A stretch of DNA of 35,656 bases from DASCNA01 sp036011305 (lineage in GTDB: Bacteria; Verrucomicrobiota; Lentisphaeria; Victivallales; GWF2-38-69): assembly GCA_036011305.1 (NCBI GenBank), contig DASCNA010000279.1:1-35656 (forward strand). The letters are read 5' to 3'. A model generated the notes under the pieces. That model ran no database searches. It saw only the letters and a list, made by a program, of their open reading frames with translations, and was not told the origin of the DNA. Shown here piece by piece: positions 15,963 through 25,514 of the stretch. Each line of letters starts with the position of its first letter. The stretch's first letter is position 1. The position numbers and the translations under genes are program-made.

Positions 15963-18302
15963 ATGTCACTTTTTGGGAAAAGTCTGAAAAGACGTAAACT
16001 TGAAAAAGAAGGCCTGGCAAGCACCAAAAAACGTCTTAAACAAGATCAGACTATAGGATATGTTATAAATAAATCTAAGTTTGTCAGTTTTATTATCCTG
16101 TTTATCGTGTGGTTTGTCTGTGCAATGATTTTAATCGTTCCTTCTAGCACTGGAAAGTACGGCTTTTATTTAGTAGAAGGACAGCAAGCACCAAAAACTG
16201 TTTATTCAGAACTTAGTTTTGTATACCTTGACAAAATAGCAACCAACCAGCGAAGAGATCTTGCGAAAAAATCTGTTCCTGCTATATATGAAATCAATAA
16301 TAAAATTTGCGAAAAAAATCTTGAAGAAGCTGATAATACATTAAAAAACTTAAGTAATGTAATTAAAAAAAATGATAAAGGAAAAGCTACTTCAAATATA
16401 CAAACACAGTTAATTTCTCCATTGCTTTTAATCGCAAAAGATAAAAGAAGATTAGATTTGTTTAACAGTAAATTGGCTAATATTTTATATAGGGGCATTA
16501 TCCAAAAAAAAGATCAGGATAATCTAAATAAAACTAGAAATTATCAAATATGTATTATTGATCGAAATAATCATATCAGGCCTAAGGAAAGTATTAAAAA
16601 TATCCCTACTCCTGAAAAAGCAGCTAAAGAATTTGCCAATGCAGTTGTTATGGACTATTCTCCTGAAAACAGATCAGTTTTGAGACAAACTATTTACAGC
16701 ATGGCATTAAACTTTATTTCTCCCAACCTTACCTACAATAAAGGTTTAACAGAAGTTGAACAAAATTTGTTTGCATCTTCGTCTAAAAATGAAGTTTATA
16801 AGGAAGTTAATAAAGGAGATTTAATCCTTAAAAAAGGAGAAAAGGTAACTCCTGACCTTTTAGAAAAATTCTTAGCCTATGAAAAAGAAAAAAGCAAAAA
16901 ATTAATGTATGCTAATTTTTGGGAAAATTTTACTTATAACCTCTTAATAAGTTTTATTTTAACAATAATAACAGCAATTTATTTTTATAACTTATATCCT
17001 AAGCTCCTACTTAGTAATCAGAAAATGGGGACAATAGCAGCAGTTATAATTCTCTCCGTGATTGCAATATTCATATCCATAAAAATATTTATTTACTTTG
17101 CAGCTGATTACAATCTTCCCAACAGTCTTATAACATGCATCATTCCTTTAGCCTTAGCACCAGTTTTACTAAGTGTTTTAATAGGATTAAGAGCGGCGAC
17201 ATTTGCAAGTTTACTTGTAGCTTTTATAGCAGCTCTTAAGATACAGGATTATAATGCAATTATTGTAGGTATGGCATTGTGCTGTTTCACTGCATATTTC
17301 GTACACGGTTCAAGAAACTATAAAGAATATTTTGTAAAATCTGTAATATCAATTTCTCTTGTTTTAATACCAATTGAATTATTTGGACAGCTGAAACTCA
17401 TTCTTGCAACTCCTGATTTAATTCCATGGTTTGTCTTATTAAGCATAGTCAACGGTATTATTACAGGTATAGTTGCATTGGCATTATTGTTTATTATTGA
17501 ATCAATATTTAAAATCAGTACTGATATGAGCCTTTTAAGTCTATGCGACTATAATCATCCCTTGCTGAAAAGGTTGCAATTAGAAGCCCCGGGAACGTAT
17601 CATCATTGCCTGGTAGTTGCTACATTAGCAGAACAGGCATGTGAAGCAATAGGCGCTAACCCCATAAAAGCGAGAGTATGTGCTCTTTTTCATGATATCG
17701 GCAAATTATCAAAACCTGAATATTTCACTGAAAATAATATTGCCAGTGCTAACAGACACGGTACATTAAAACCTGGTATGAGCAGTATGATCATTATGAA
17801 CCATGTTAAAGAAGGTATGAATTTAGCAATTAAGCATAAACTCAGCTACATAATAAGAGCTGCGATCGAGCAGCACCATGGAACAGATTTAGTATATTTT
17901 TTCTACAGAAGAGCCTTAGAAGAACATGATGAAAAAACTAAATTAATTACTGAAAAAGAATATCGATATCCCGGACCAAAACCGATAGAAAAAGAAGTGG
18001 TTATATTAAGTCTGGCTGATGTTTGCGAAGCCGCTTCAAGATCTCTTGAAAAACCTACACCATCAAAAATAGAAACCCTTGTTTGGGAAATTATTAGAAA
18101 GAAAATCAGAGAAGGTCAACTGGACAATGCAAATCTGACATTCAATGAACTTGCCAAAGCAAAAGCCAGCTTCATAAAGACATTGAATTCAATGCTGCAT
18201 ACGAGAATCAGTTACCCTTCTGATGAGGAAAACAAAAATGAAGACGATTTATTCCAAGCCGCAAAAAAGCAAAATAAAAATATCCAAAAAAATATTCAAT
18301 AA
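15963..18302 (+). CDS. 7TM-HD membrane phosphohydrolase (PgpH-type)
   Basis: 779 residues. One N-terminal membrane helix (about 40-60), a large extracytoplasmic 7TMR-HDED domain (about 65-315), seven transmembrane helices (about 325-520) and a cytoplasmic HD domain (about 540-700). Metal ligands visible: His547 (YHHCLVVATLAE), His577-Asp578 (FHDIGK), and EQHHGTDLV. The family member PgpH degrades cyclic di-AMP. The usual ybeZ-pgpH-ybeY order is kept. No c-di-AMP cyclase is in the window, so the substrate is inferred from family. Confidence 0.92.
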   Translation: MSLFGKSLKRRKLEKEGLASTKKRLKQDQTIGYVINKSKFVSFIILFIVWFVCAMILIVPSSTGKYGFYLVEGQQAPKTVYSELSFVYLDKIATNQRRDLAKKSVPAIYEINNKICEKNLEEADNTLKNLSNVIKKNDKGKATSNIQTQLISPLLLIAKDKRRLDLFNSKLANILYRGIIQKKDQDNLNKTRNYQICIIDRNNHIRPKESIKNIPTPEKAAKEFANAVVMDYSPENRSVLRQTIYSMALNFISPNLTYNKGLTEVEQNLFASSSKNEVYKEVNKGDLILKKGEKVTPDLLEKFLAYEKEKSKKLMYANFWENFTYNLLISFILTIITAIYFYNLYPKLLLSNQKMGTIAAVIILSVIAIFISIKIFIYFAADYNLPNSLITCIIPLALAPVLLSVLIGLRAATFASLLVAFIAALKIQDYNAIIVGMALCCFTAYFVHGSRNYKEYFVKSVISISLVLIPIELFGQLKLILATPDLIPWFVLLSIVNGIITGIVALALLFIIESIFKISTDMSLLSLCDYNHPLLKRLQLEAPGTYHHCLVVATLAEQACEAIGANPIKARVCALFHDIGKLSKPEYFTENNIASANRHGTLKPGMSSMIIMNHVKEGMNLAIKHKLSYIIRAAIEQHHGTDLVYFFYRRALEEHDEKTKLITEKEYRYPGPKPIEKEVVILSLADVCEAASRSLEKPTPSKIETLVWEIIRKKIREGQLDNANLTFNELAKAKASFIKTLNSMLHTRISYPSDEENKNEDDLFQAAKKQNKNIQKNIQ

Positions 18303-18720
18303 TCTAATTACTAAAATAGTTGAACTGACAAACTTAAATATTAAATCAGATCAAATAATTTCTATCAGCTTTGTAGGTCCGAGAACAATTACAAGAATTA
18401 ATAGAACTTTTGTTGGACATACCGGAATTACGGACGTAATTTCTTTTGACTACAGAAACGATGATATTATGGATAACGATGTTGCTATAGAGTTAATTAT
18501 CTGCATTAACAAAGCTGAGGCAGAGGCATCATTGCGTAGTGAAACATATTTTGCGAAAGAACTTACATTGTATATAGTTCACGGGATATTACATATGACT
18601 GGCTTTGATGACTTAACACCAGAAGATAGAATTCTTATGAGACGTGAAGAAAAAAAAGTTATGTTACAACTTGAAAAAGCATTTAATTTTAATGATATTT
18701 TTACCCTAACCAAAAGCTAA
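18238..18720 (+). CDS. ybeY: Endoribonuclease YbeY
   Basis: 160-residue metalloenzyme for 16S rRNA 3'-end maturation and ribosome quality control. The zinc motif reads HGILHMTGFDD: His115 and His119 are present but the third ligand position (usually His) is Asp125. The TDVISFDY strand is typical. Start 18238 is chosen because GAGGAA (18225-18230) is well spaced; an upstream ATG at 18223 is also in frame. The gene overlaps the 3' end of the 7TM-HD gene by 65 bp. Confidence 0.92.
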   Translation: MKTIYSKPQKSKIKISKKIFNNLITKIVELTNLNIKSDQIISISFVGPRTITRINRTFVGHTGITDVISFDYRNDDIMDNDVAIELIICINKAEAEASLRSETYFAKELTLYIVHGILHMTGFDDLTPEDRILMRREEKKVMLQLEKAFNFNDIFTLTKS

Positions 18721-18731
18721 GAAACAATTTC

Positions 18732-20006
18732 ATGACAATAGATTTTTTAATATTTTTCATATTAATTTTTCTCTGGTTCGCTTCAGCCTGGGACTCATTT
18801 ATGAAATTAACAAGAGGTCGAGTAAGAAAAATAGAACTTGAAAATAAAAAACTCGCTAAAAAAATAGAATCATGGTTGGATAATTCCTATATATACCAAA
18901 TCATATTTAAATTTATAAATTATTTTGTAATTACTATTATAGCCTTACTTATTCTTTATTATTTAAATACAAATTATAATCTGAACAATAAGATAAATTA
19001 CTTAATCTTACCACTTCTAACGGCTGTCATTGTCACAATTTTACTTGTAACAATATCAGAACTTTTAATCAAAAAATTTGTTATAAAATATGACCTCAAA
19101 ATTCTAATATTTACAATGCCTTTAATAAAATTGTTAAATTACTCATTACTTTATCCTATTGTAAAGCTTATCAATTTTTTATATAAACATTTTTTTAACA
19201 TCAAATCTAAAGATGATGAAGAAAAAGTTTCAACAGAAGAAGAAATTTTATCTCTTCTTGAAAATGATGATTCACCGGAAGAAAATAAAAATTCTTTAGA
19301 AGAAGATGAAAAACAAATGATTAAAGGCATATTCGAACTTGATGATACTACTGTAAAAGAAATTATGACTCCCAGAGTAGATGTTAGAGGTATCCCGGCA
19401 TCAGCAACAATTGATGAAGCATTAAAATTATTTATCGCCAGCGGACATAGCAGAATACCGATATATCAGAGTAGTGTGGATGAAATTACAGGAATCATTT
19501 TGGCAAAGGATTTTCTGAATATAAATAGGATAAAAAACAATACGCTTGATGAAATATCACATAAACCAATTTATATTCCTGAAACTAAAAGTACAGGAGA
19601 ACTATTAGATGAATTAAAAGGATCTCATAATCATTTTTCTGTTGTTATAGATGAATATGGAGGTACAGCAGGTATTGTCACTTTGGAAGATATTTTAGAA
19701 GAAATTGTTGGAGAAATACATGACGAGCATGAATCAAATAGAGAAACTGAGCCATATTTTACAAAGGACGGATCAATAATAATTGATGCAAGAATACCTA
19801 TTGACGAATTAAACGAATTACTTAAAATAAAATTACCGGAAGATGATGACGTTGATACTATCGGTGGTTTAATATGCAGTCAGATCGGAAAAATACCCGA
19901 ACCTGAAGAGGAATTAATCCTCAAAGACATGCTAAATATAAAAATTTTAAAATCTGATAAACGAAGGGTAATGACGTTAAAAGTGCATCTGTTGAATAAA
20001 GAATAA
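18732..20006 (+). CDS. CBS-domain membrane protein, CorC/HlyC (hemolysin-like) family
   Basis: 424 residues. N-terminal membrane helices (about 5-20, 55-75, 88-112, possibly 120-145) in a divergent DUF21-like region, an acidic linker, two CBS domains (about 210-335; MTPRVDV...SGHSRIPIY and VVIDEYGGTAGIVTLEDILEE), and a CorC_HlyC FAD-like C-terminal domain (about 345-424). Family members act in magnesium/cobalt handling and membrane integrity. Position after ybeY matches ybeX/corC context, but the membrane part makes it closer to the TlyC/YfjD layout. Confidence 0.88.
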   Translation: MTIDFLIFFILIFLWFASAWDSFMKLTRGRVRKIELENKKLAKKIESWLDNSYIYQIIFKFINYFVITIIALLILYYLNTNYNLNNKINYLILPLLTAVIVTILLVTISELLIKKFVIKYDLKILIFTMPLIKLLNYSLLYPIVKLINFLYKHFFNIKSKDDEEKVSTEEEILSLLENDDSPEENKNSLEEDEKQMIKGIFELDDTTVKEIMTPRVDVRGIPASATIDEALKLFIASGHSRIPIYQSSVDEITGIILAKDFLNINRIKNNTLDEISHKPIYIPETKSTGELLDELKGSHNHFSVVIDEYGGTAGIVTLEDILEEIVGEIHDEHESNRETEPYFTKDGSIIIDARIPIDELNELLKIKLPEDDDVDTIGGLICSQIGKIPEPEEELILKDMLNIKILKSDKRRVMTLKVHLLNKE

Positions 20007-20028
20007 AATCATATTTTCTAGGAGAGTT

Positions 20029-20616
20029 ATGAAATTGTTTAAAAATAAAATTACTTTGATTATAATTTCAATTATTATTACATATTTTACTTTTACTTCA
20101 ATCTCTTTTTCACAAAATACTAATTCCAGAAATTATCAGGTGCAGATAATAACTTTACTTAAAAACAATGAAACTAAACTAAACACCCTCACTGAAAGAT
20201 TTAAATATCTTCAGGATAATTATGTGACTCTTAATCAGGATATCAAAAATCTTGATCGTGATTTAAGATCAGAACAACAGAAAAACAGACAATTAAAAAA
20301 TGAGATTGCGATTCTTAAACAACAAATCAATAAGGATAGAAAATATATGCAAAACTCATTAAACAGAGCCGTTGATAAAATAGCAAATGAAACAAGTAAA
20401 GCTATCAACAGCAGAGCTTATTCTGCACAAAAAATATATAACAATAAACAAAGTCTCAATACAAATAATTTTTATAAATATAAAGTTCAGCCGGGAGCAA
20501 CTTTAAGTGCTATTTCCAAAGCCTATAAAGTGTCGGTAAATTCTATCCGAAAAGCCAATAAACTGGATAGCGATATAATAAAAGTCGGTCAAACTTTATA
20601 TATCCCTAAAAAATAA
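20029..20616 (+). CDS. Exported coiled-coil protein with C-terminal LysM
   Basis: 195 residues. Signal peptide (about 1-29, ending TSISFSQ), a long coiled coil (about 40-125) and one LysM domain (YKVQPGATLSAISKAYKVS...GQTLYIPKK) at the C-terminus. Probably a periplasmic or peptidoglycan-bound factor; no enzymatic domain is seen. SD GGAGAG. Located between a CBS protein and a LolA-like protein, in an envelope block. Confidence 0.8.
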   Translation: MKLFKNKITLIIISIIITYFTFTSISFSQNTNSRNYQVQIITLLKNNETKLNTLTERFKYLQDNYVTLNQDIKNLDRDLRSEQQKNRQLKNEIAILKQQINKDRKYMQNSLNRAVDKIANETSKAINSRAYSAQKIYNNKQSLNTNNFYKYKVQPGATLSAISKAYKVSVNSIRKANKLDSDIIKVGQTLYIPKK

Positions 20617-20631
20617 AGCGATTATTGAATT

Positions 20632-21393
20632 ATGAATAAAATACTAAAAAAAACATTATTAAGCAGATTTATATTAATTTCTTTCATAGGTTTGATGTCT
20701 TTTTCTCTACATGCAAATGAAAAATATACAGCAAAACGTTTTCTTTTTATAATGAGAAGAAATCATCCTGTAAATACGTGGGGTATATTGAAAGGCACAG
20801 TTTCACAAAGACGAAGAGGTTCGTCTGCAGTAAATTATCCTATAAGACTGGGAATTAGATTTACTGATACGAGACAATTAGCACAAATAGTAATTGACAA
20901 TAATGAAAAATATACAATTGGTCAACCATATACTGAATCTCCACCTTCTATCATTGTCAATCACAGTAATTATATGTATAAACTGGCAGAACTTGGTCTC
21001 CGTCCTGACGATATTACAATGACTTTTATTTACTGGAAATTTGAAAAGGAATTAAAAAATCAAAGTGTCAGTGGAGAAAACTGTCGAGTGTTTGAATTGA
21101 TTAATCCAAAGACTAAAGAGAAGGTAATAGTATACGTAAGTTCAGCTTATTTTGCACCTCTTAAGGCTGAATGGATCAAATCAAATGAAACAAAACCTTA
21201 TCGAACTTTGTTAGTAAAAGCATTTGATAAAGATAATGACTTGTGGGCTCCAAGCGAATTCACTGTGTCAGGCCCAGGATGGCGGACAAGAGTTGATTTT
21301 GATAAAATAGATCTTGGTTATGTAAAAAATGGAATTCCCAAAGATCTATTTATGAAAAATACACTTAAAAAATTCTCTATGTCAAAAGATTAA
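20632..21393 (+). CDS. Outer-membrane lipoprotein-sorting protein (LolA-like family)
   Basis: 253 residues with a signal peptide (about 1-28, cleavage near LHANE). The body matches the pattern of LolA-like/outer-membrane lipoprotein-sorting proteins: NCRVFELINPKTKEKVIVYV, YFAPLKAEWI, and a C-terminal SGPGWRTRVDFDKIDLG block. LolA itself chaperones lipoproteins through the periplasm; this subfamily is poorly characterised. Starts 16 bp after the LysM gene and converges with the acyltransferase gene. Confidence 0.75.
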   Translation: MNKILKKTLLSRFILISFIGLMSFSLHANEKYTAKRFLFIMRRNHPVNTWGILKGTVSQRRRGSSAVNYPIRLGIRFTDTRQLAQIVIDNNEKYTIGQPYTESPPSIIVNHSNYMYKLAELGLRPDDITMTFIYWKFEKELKNQSVSGENCRVFELINPKTKEKVIVYVSSAYFAPLKAEWIKSNETKPYRTLLVKAFDKDNDLWAPSEFTVSGPGWRTRVDFDKIDLGYVKNGIPKDLFMKNTLKKFSMSKD

Positions 21394-21406
21394 TTATAAA
21401 GAGAAT

Positions 21407-22333
21407 CTATTTCTTTTTTTTTCTATTAATATCAAGCCATCTACGATGGCACCAGACCCATTGTTCAGGCTGCTGTTTTATCTGAACTTCTAATGCTGTT
21501 GTAAACTTTTGAGTTAAGATCTGCAGGTCCTTCATCTTATCACCTGTAGTTTTATCAAGCTTAAAAGGGCCGGAAATAACAAATTCATAATCAAAATTAT
21601 CATTTAATCTTCTGGCAATCCCTTGTACCAGGGAGGCACCTGTCTTCATTTGCAGTAAGGCTGCGGAAAAATGTGTCCTGGCAGGATGTCCAAAAAATAT
21701 CGTTTCAACACCTTCTGCGGTACTGGCATGCTGATCAGACAGAATACCTACTGCCTTACCAGCTCTTAAAGCTTTTAAAAGGTGCTTGATTGCATTTTCT
21801 TTAGAACAAACATCCTGATTAAACATAGTTCTTTTAGATCTGATGTAATCACCAAGCTTTTTATTATCAAACGGTCTCATTACACTCAGCATAGGCCTTA
21901 GCAGAGCAGAAGCACCTAATCCAGAAACCTCCCAATTACCGTAGTGTGCTCCTGCAAAAATGACACCTTTAGGGTTTTGCAGTGCCTCTTCTCCACCTTC
22001 ATTCATGTATTTCCATGTTATATGCTCATGAATATTCTCCGGAGTCAAATATTGATCAATTTTTACTATTTCTACAAAAATTTTCCCAAAATGATTAAAG
22101 TTTTTCTTAGCTATTTTTTTTGCCTCTACTATATCTTTTGCTACACCTGCATGCATTAAATGCTGAATAGTCCTCTTTCTATGATGTCCGTCTAAAATAT
22201 AAGCTATATTAGAGAAAAATACCGAAAACTTAAATGCAATTTTCAGCGGCAAATAACGTATAATGCCAATAAATATTAGAATGAAAAAATATTCAACGTT
22301 CTGTACAAACAGACTTTTTTTCTTTTTTGACAT
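21407..22333 (-). CDS. LpxL/HtrB-type lipid A acyltransferase family protein
   Basis: 308-residue inner-membrane acyltransferase. An N-terminal hydrophobic segment (about 10-40) precedes the catalytic H-x4-E motif in GAHYGNWE and the downstream SDQHA and FFGHPARTHF blocks typical of LpxL/LpxM. It ends in a basic tail. The enzyme adds secondary acyl chains to lipid A or a related lipid, so the host likely has lipopolysaccharide-like lipids. It converges with the LolA-like gene 13 bp away. Confidence 0.9.
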   Translation of the reverse strand: MSKKKKSLFVQNVEYFFILIFIGIIRYLPLKIAFKFSVFFSNIAYILDGHHRKRTIQHLMHAGVAKDIVEAKKIAKKNFNHFGKIFVEIVKIDQYLTPENIHEHITWKYMNEGGEEALQNPKGVIFAGAHYGNWEVSGLGASALLRPMLSVMRPFDNKKLGDYIRSKRTMFNQDVCSKENAIKHLLKALRAGKAVGILSDQHASTAEGVETIFFGHPARTHFSAALLQMKTGASLVQGIARRLNDNFDYEFVISGPFKLDKTTGDKMKDLQILTQKFTTALEVQIKQQPEQWVWCHRRWLDINRKKKK

Positions 22334-22747
22334 GCTCTCAACCTTTATATTTCAATTTTTATATTTTATGTAGTTACAACTTACAAGTAAATATTTTTTC
22401 ATACAAGACCGTATTAGATATTAAGTAAAACATAACTTTCCAACACTTATAAGTTTTACGAAAAAGTTTTACTGCTTAAAATTAAAACTAGAGTTAAGCA
22501 TAAAAACCGTTTCAGTCTCAACCAAGACACTGTACCAATGTTCCAGTTGATGTCAGCTTTATATAATATATAATTAATCATACTTGAATTCAAAATGATT
22601 TTAAATTATAGTTTCTAGTTAATTTTTATTTTATAAAATTTAGAAACTATCTATAAATTTTCAGATTTAACTAAAGATAAAGATTGTATATTTACACAAA
22701 AATGTAATCAATAACATATATTTATTTTATAAACTTGAGGTATAAAA
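22334..22747. promoter_or_regulatory. 414-bp gap upstream of purA with structured segments
   Basis: Divergent gap between the acyltransferase gene and purA. Two structures are visible: a GC-richer patch at 22505-22560 with a hairpin CAGTCTC/GACACTG (22513-22519, 22526-22532, loop AACCAA, one mismatch), and a perfect 10-bp inverted repeat ATAGTTTCTA/TAGAAACTAT (22608-22617, 22641-22650). No ORF of note. No clear -35/-10 pair. purA itself has a weak SD (GAGG at 22737-22740). Confidence 0.4.
22608..22650. repeat. Perfect 10-bp inverted repeat upstream of purA
   Basis: Arms ATAGTTTCTA (22608-22617) and TAGAAACTAT (22641-22650) with a 23-nt AT-rich spacer. There is no T-tract after the second arm, so it is unlikely to be a normal intrinsic terminator; a regulator site or RNA hairpin in the purA leader is possible. 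Confidence 0.55.
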
Positions 22748-24022
22748 ATGAGTTCAACAGTTCTAGTTGGAATACAGTGGGGCGATGAAGGTAAAGGAAA
22801 AATCATAGACGTCTTAACTAGAAAAGCAGATGCGGTAGTTCGTTTTCAAGGTGGTAATAATGCAGGTCACACAGTTGAAATTGGTAATGATAAATATGTT
22901 TTACATATCGTTCCTTCAGGCATTTTCAGACCTGATGCACAGTGTATTATCGGTAACGGAGTAGTAGTAAATCCAGTAGTTCTAACTCAGGAAATAAGAG
23001 AATTGCAGGAAAAAGGTATTAAATTTGGTGACAGATTCGAAATAAGCAGCAGAAGTCATCTGATATTCAAATACCACAGTTTAATGGATGGAGTTAAAGA
23101 ACAGCAGAGAAGTATTGGGAAAAAAATAGGAACAACAAAACGCGGCATTGGTCCTGCTTATGCAGATAAAGCTTCAAGACGAGGAATTAGAGCTCTTGAA
23201 ATGCTTGACATTAAACGCTTTGAAAGAAGATTTAAGGAGGAGGCCGAGTACTATAATACTTTTTTTGCAAGTTATAATTTTGAATGTGTAGATATTGATA
23301 AAGAATGGGCAAAACTGTCAGAAACAGCTAAGTTTCTTGCACCTTACATTAAAGATACTGTACTTACTATTAATAAAACCGTTAAAGATAATAAGAATAT
23401 TCTTTTTGAAGGCGCTCAGGGAATGCTTCTCGATGTAGATTATGGAACATACCCGTTCGTAACAAGCAGCAACACAACAAGTGGCGGAGCATGTACCGGA
23501 TCAGGCTTGTCTCCAAGATATATAGATGATGTTGTCGGAGTAATGAAAGCTTACTGCACAAGAGTTGGCGAAGGACCTTTTCCAAGTGAACTGCATGGAG
23601 AAGAAGGTGAAGAATTAAGAAAATATGGTCGTGAATTCGGAGCTACAACAGGCCGCCCTAGAAGATGCGGTTGGTTTGATGCGGTTTCTGCCAGATACTC
23701 ATGCATGGTAAATGGTGTGAATAAATTAGCAATTACTAAACTCGATATACTTGATGAATATGATGCATTAAAAGTCTGTACAGCTTATAAAGTAGATGGA
23801 AAAGTAGTTGCAGATATGCCGTCTGACACAAGCAAAATAGCCAGAGCGGTTCCAATATATGAAACTTATCCAGGTTGGAAAGCTTCAACAGCAAATGCAA
23901 AATCATTTTCAGAACTGCCTTTAGCCGCACAAAATTATTTGAAAAAAATTGCTGAATTAGTTGATTCAAATCTACATATAATATCAGTAGGCCCTAACAG
24001 GTCTCAAACTTTTACAGTATAA
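22748..24022 (+). CDS. purA: Adenylosuccinate synthetase
   Basis: 424-residue enzyme joining IMP and aspartate with GTP, first committed step to AMP. Motifs: VGIQWGDEGKGKIIDVL with the P-loop Asp, FQGGNNAGHTVE with the catalytic His, KKIGTTKRGIGPAYADKASRRG, LFEGAQGMLLDVDYGTYP and TTGRPRRCGWFD. Full length. Flanked upstream by a long leader and downstream by an intrinsic terminator, so it is monocistronic. Confidence 0.98.
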   Translation: MSSTVLVGIQWGDEGKGKIIDVLTRKADAVVRFQGGNNAGHTVEIGNDKYVLHIVPSGIFRPDAQCIIGNGVVVNPVVLTQEIRELQEKGIKFGDRFEISSRSHLIFKYHSLMDGVKEQQRSIGKKIGTTKRGIGPAYADKASRRGIRALEMLDIKRFERRFKEEAEYYNTFFASYNFECVDIDKEWAKLSETAKFLAPYIKDTVLTINKTVKDNKNILFEGAQGMLLDVDYGTYPFVTSSNTTSGGACTGSGLSPRYIDDVVGVMKAYCTRVGEGPFPSELHGEEGEELRKYGREFGATTGRPRRCGWFDAVSARYSCMVNGVNKLAITKLDILDEYDALKVCTAYKVDGKVVADMPSDTSKIARAVPIYETYPGWKASTANAKSFSELPLAAQNYLKKIAELVDSNLHIISVGPNRSQTFTV

Positions 24023-24032
24023 AGTTTTTATT

Positions 24033-24063
24033 AAGCCTTTCAGTTTTTTGAAAGGCTTTTTTC
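24033..24063 (+). terminator. Intrinsic terminator after purA
   Basis: Perfect 10-bp stem AAGCCTTTCA (24033-24042) / TGAAAGGCTT (24049-24058), loop GTTTTT, followed by TTTTT. Located 11 bp after the purA stop. Confidence 0.92.
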
Positions 24064-24236
24064 TGCCCGCTTTTTAAAACAATCCCGAATAATCTCTTTC
24101 AATTGAAAAATTAAAAATATTATGATATCCTCATAATTAAATGTCCAGGAAATAATAATTTAGAAATAATATTCGGCTGGCTTAAAATTTTAAGCAGATA
24201 TCACATCAAAAATAGCAATTCGGATTTAAGGCAACA

Positions 24237-25514
24237 ATGAAATCAAACCGCAATGTTCTTGTTTCTGTTATTTTTGGACAAATTGCTGAATTTTATGATT
24301 TTTTTATTTTTATTTTGTTTGCAGACAGCCTTTCAAATTTATTTTTTGTTGGTACAAGATACGAACGTCTGTTCAAGTTTTTTATCCTTTTCGGAATAGG
24401 CTATGTAGCACGTCCTATCGGTGCCATAATTCTTTCACATTTTGGTGATAAATATGGCCGAAAGCGTTCCCTTACTTACTCAGTGGGAGTAGCAGGCATA
24501 GCAACCATATTAGTAGGCTGTCTGCCTACGTATAGTACTATCGGCATATACGCTCCAATATTTCTTCTTTTAGCCAGAATAATACAGGGCGTTGCCCTTG
24601 GGTGTGATTTAGCAGGATCAGTCGCCATAGTTTATGAAAATTCTGATGTAAAACGGAGCACTTTACCTACAGCAGTTCTGCATACAGGTCTATCCTCAGG
24701 TGTTATTCTAGCTACTATCGTATTTATTACTATTTCATCTTCTTTTGTCAATGGGACAATATTCAGCTCATGGAGATCAGCTTTCTTCCTGGGAGGATTA
24801 CTTTCATTTTTTGCTCTTTATATGAGGCTTTCGATTCATGAATCAGAAATATTTCACATTTTTAAAAAAAATTCAAACCTTGTTTCCTATCCATTTTTTT
24901 ATTTAATATTTTTTAAATTTACTTCGCTTTTAAAGGGAATTGGATTAGGATTTTTTATTATGTCAATTTTGGTTTTTTATGTACTCTTACCTGAAATGCT
25001 CTATTTATTTTATGGTTTTAAAAAGCATTTTGTTTTTTTTATAGTCAATTTTTCCTGTATTATCAGCATTACAATAACTATATTTTCAGGCTATATCATT
25101 GACAAATATAAATTAAACAAAACATTTATTTTTTCTGCCGGTTGTATTGTATTAATTCTGACTACACCTGCTATTTCTTATTTTATTTTCTACTCTAATA
25201 ATATAGCTTTTGTTATTGCATATATTATTTTCGGTATTATTAACGGCGTTAACTGTTCATGTTATTTTTCTTTAACTGCAGAACTATTTGATCCTTATAT
25301 CAGATTCACTGGTTTATCAATTTCATTTAGCACCGCTATCATTTTTGGTGGAGCTTCAGTCCCGTTAATAGCTAATTACCTTATATCAAAAACTTATCCT
25401 ACTTATGTAATTACAGCAACTGTAATATTATCTATAATAATCTCACTTTTAGCTGTTTTATGGATTTACTTTAGTTCAGCTAAACACAAAACAGGTAATA
25501 ATGAAATTCTTTAA
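24237..25514 (+). CDS. MFS transporter, metabolite:H+ symporter (ProP-like) family
   Basis: 425 residues, about 12 predicted membrane helices. The MFS loop 2-3 signature is clear (GDKYGRKRSLTYSVG) and the following stretch RIIQGVALGCDLAGS resembles the MHS family (ProP, ShiA, KgtP). Substrates in that family are osmolytes or organic acids; this one's is unknown. Its 3' end overlaps the next transporter gene by 14 bp, so the two are probably co-translated and may act on related compounds. Begins 214 bp after the purA terminator region. Confidence 0.88.
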   Translation: MKSNRNVLVSVIFGQIAEFYDFFIFILFADSLSNLFFVGTRYERLFKFFILFGIGYVARPIGAIILSHFGDKYGRKRSLTYSVGVAGIATILVGCLPTYSTIGIYAPIFLLLARIIQGVALGCDLAGSVAIVYENSDVKRSTLPTAVLHTGLSSGVILATIVFITISSSFVNGTIFSSWRSAFFLGGLLSFFALYMRLSIHESEIFHIFKKNSNLVSYPFFYLIFFKFTSLLKGIGLGFFIMSILVFYVLLPEMLYLFYGFKKHFVFFIVNFSCIISITITIFSGYIIDKYKLNKTFIFSAGCIVLILTTPAISYFIFYSNNIAFVIAYIIFGIINGVNCSCYFSLTAELFDPYIRFTGLSISFSTAIIFGGASVPLIANYLISKTYPTYVITATVILSIIISLLAVLWIYFSSAKHKTGNNEIL

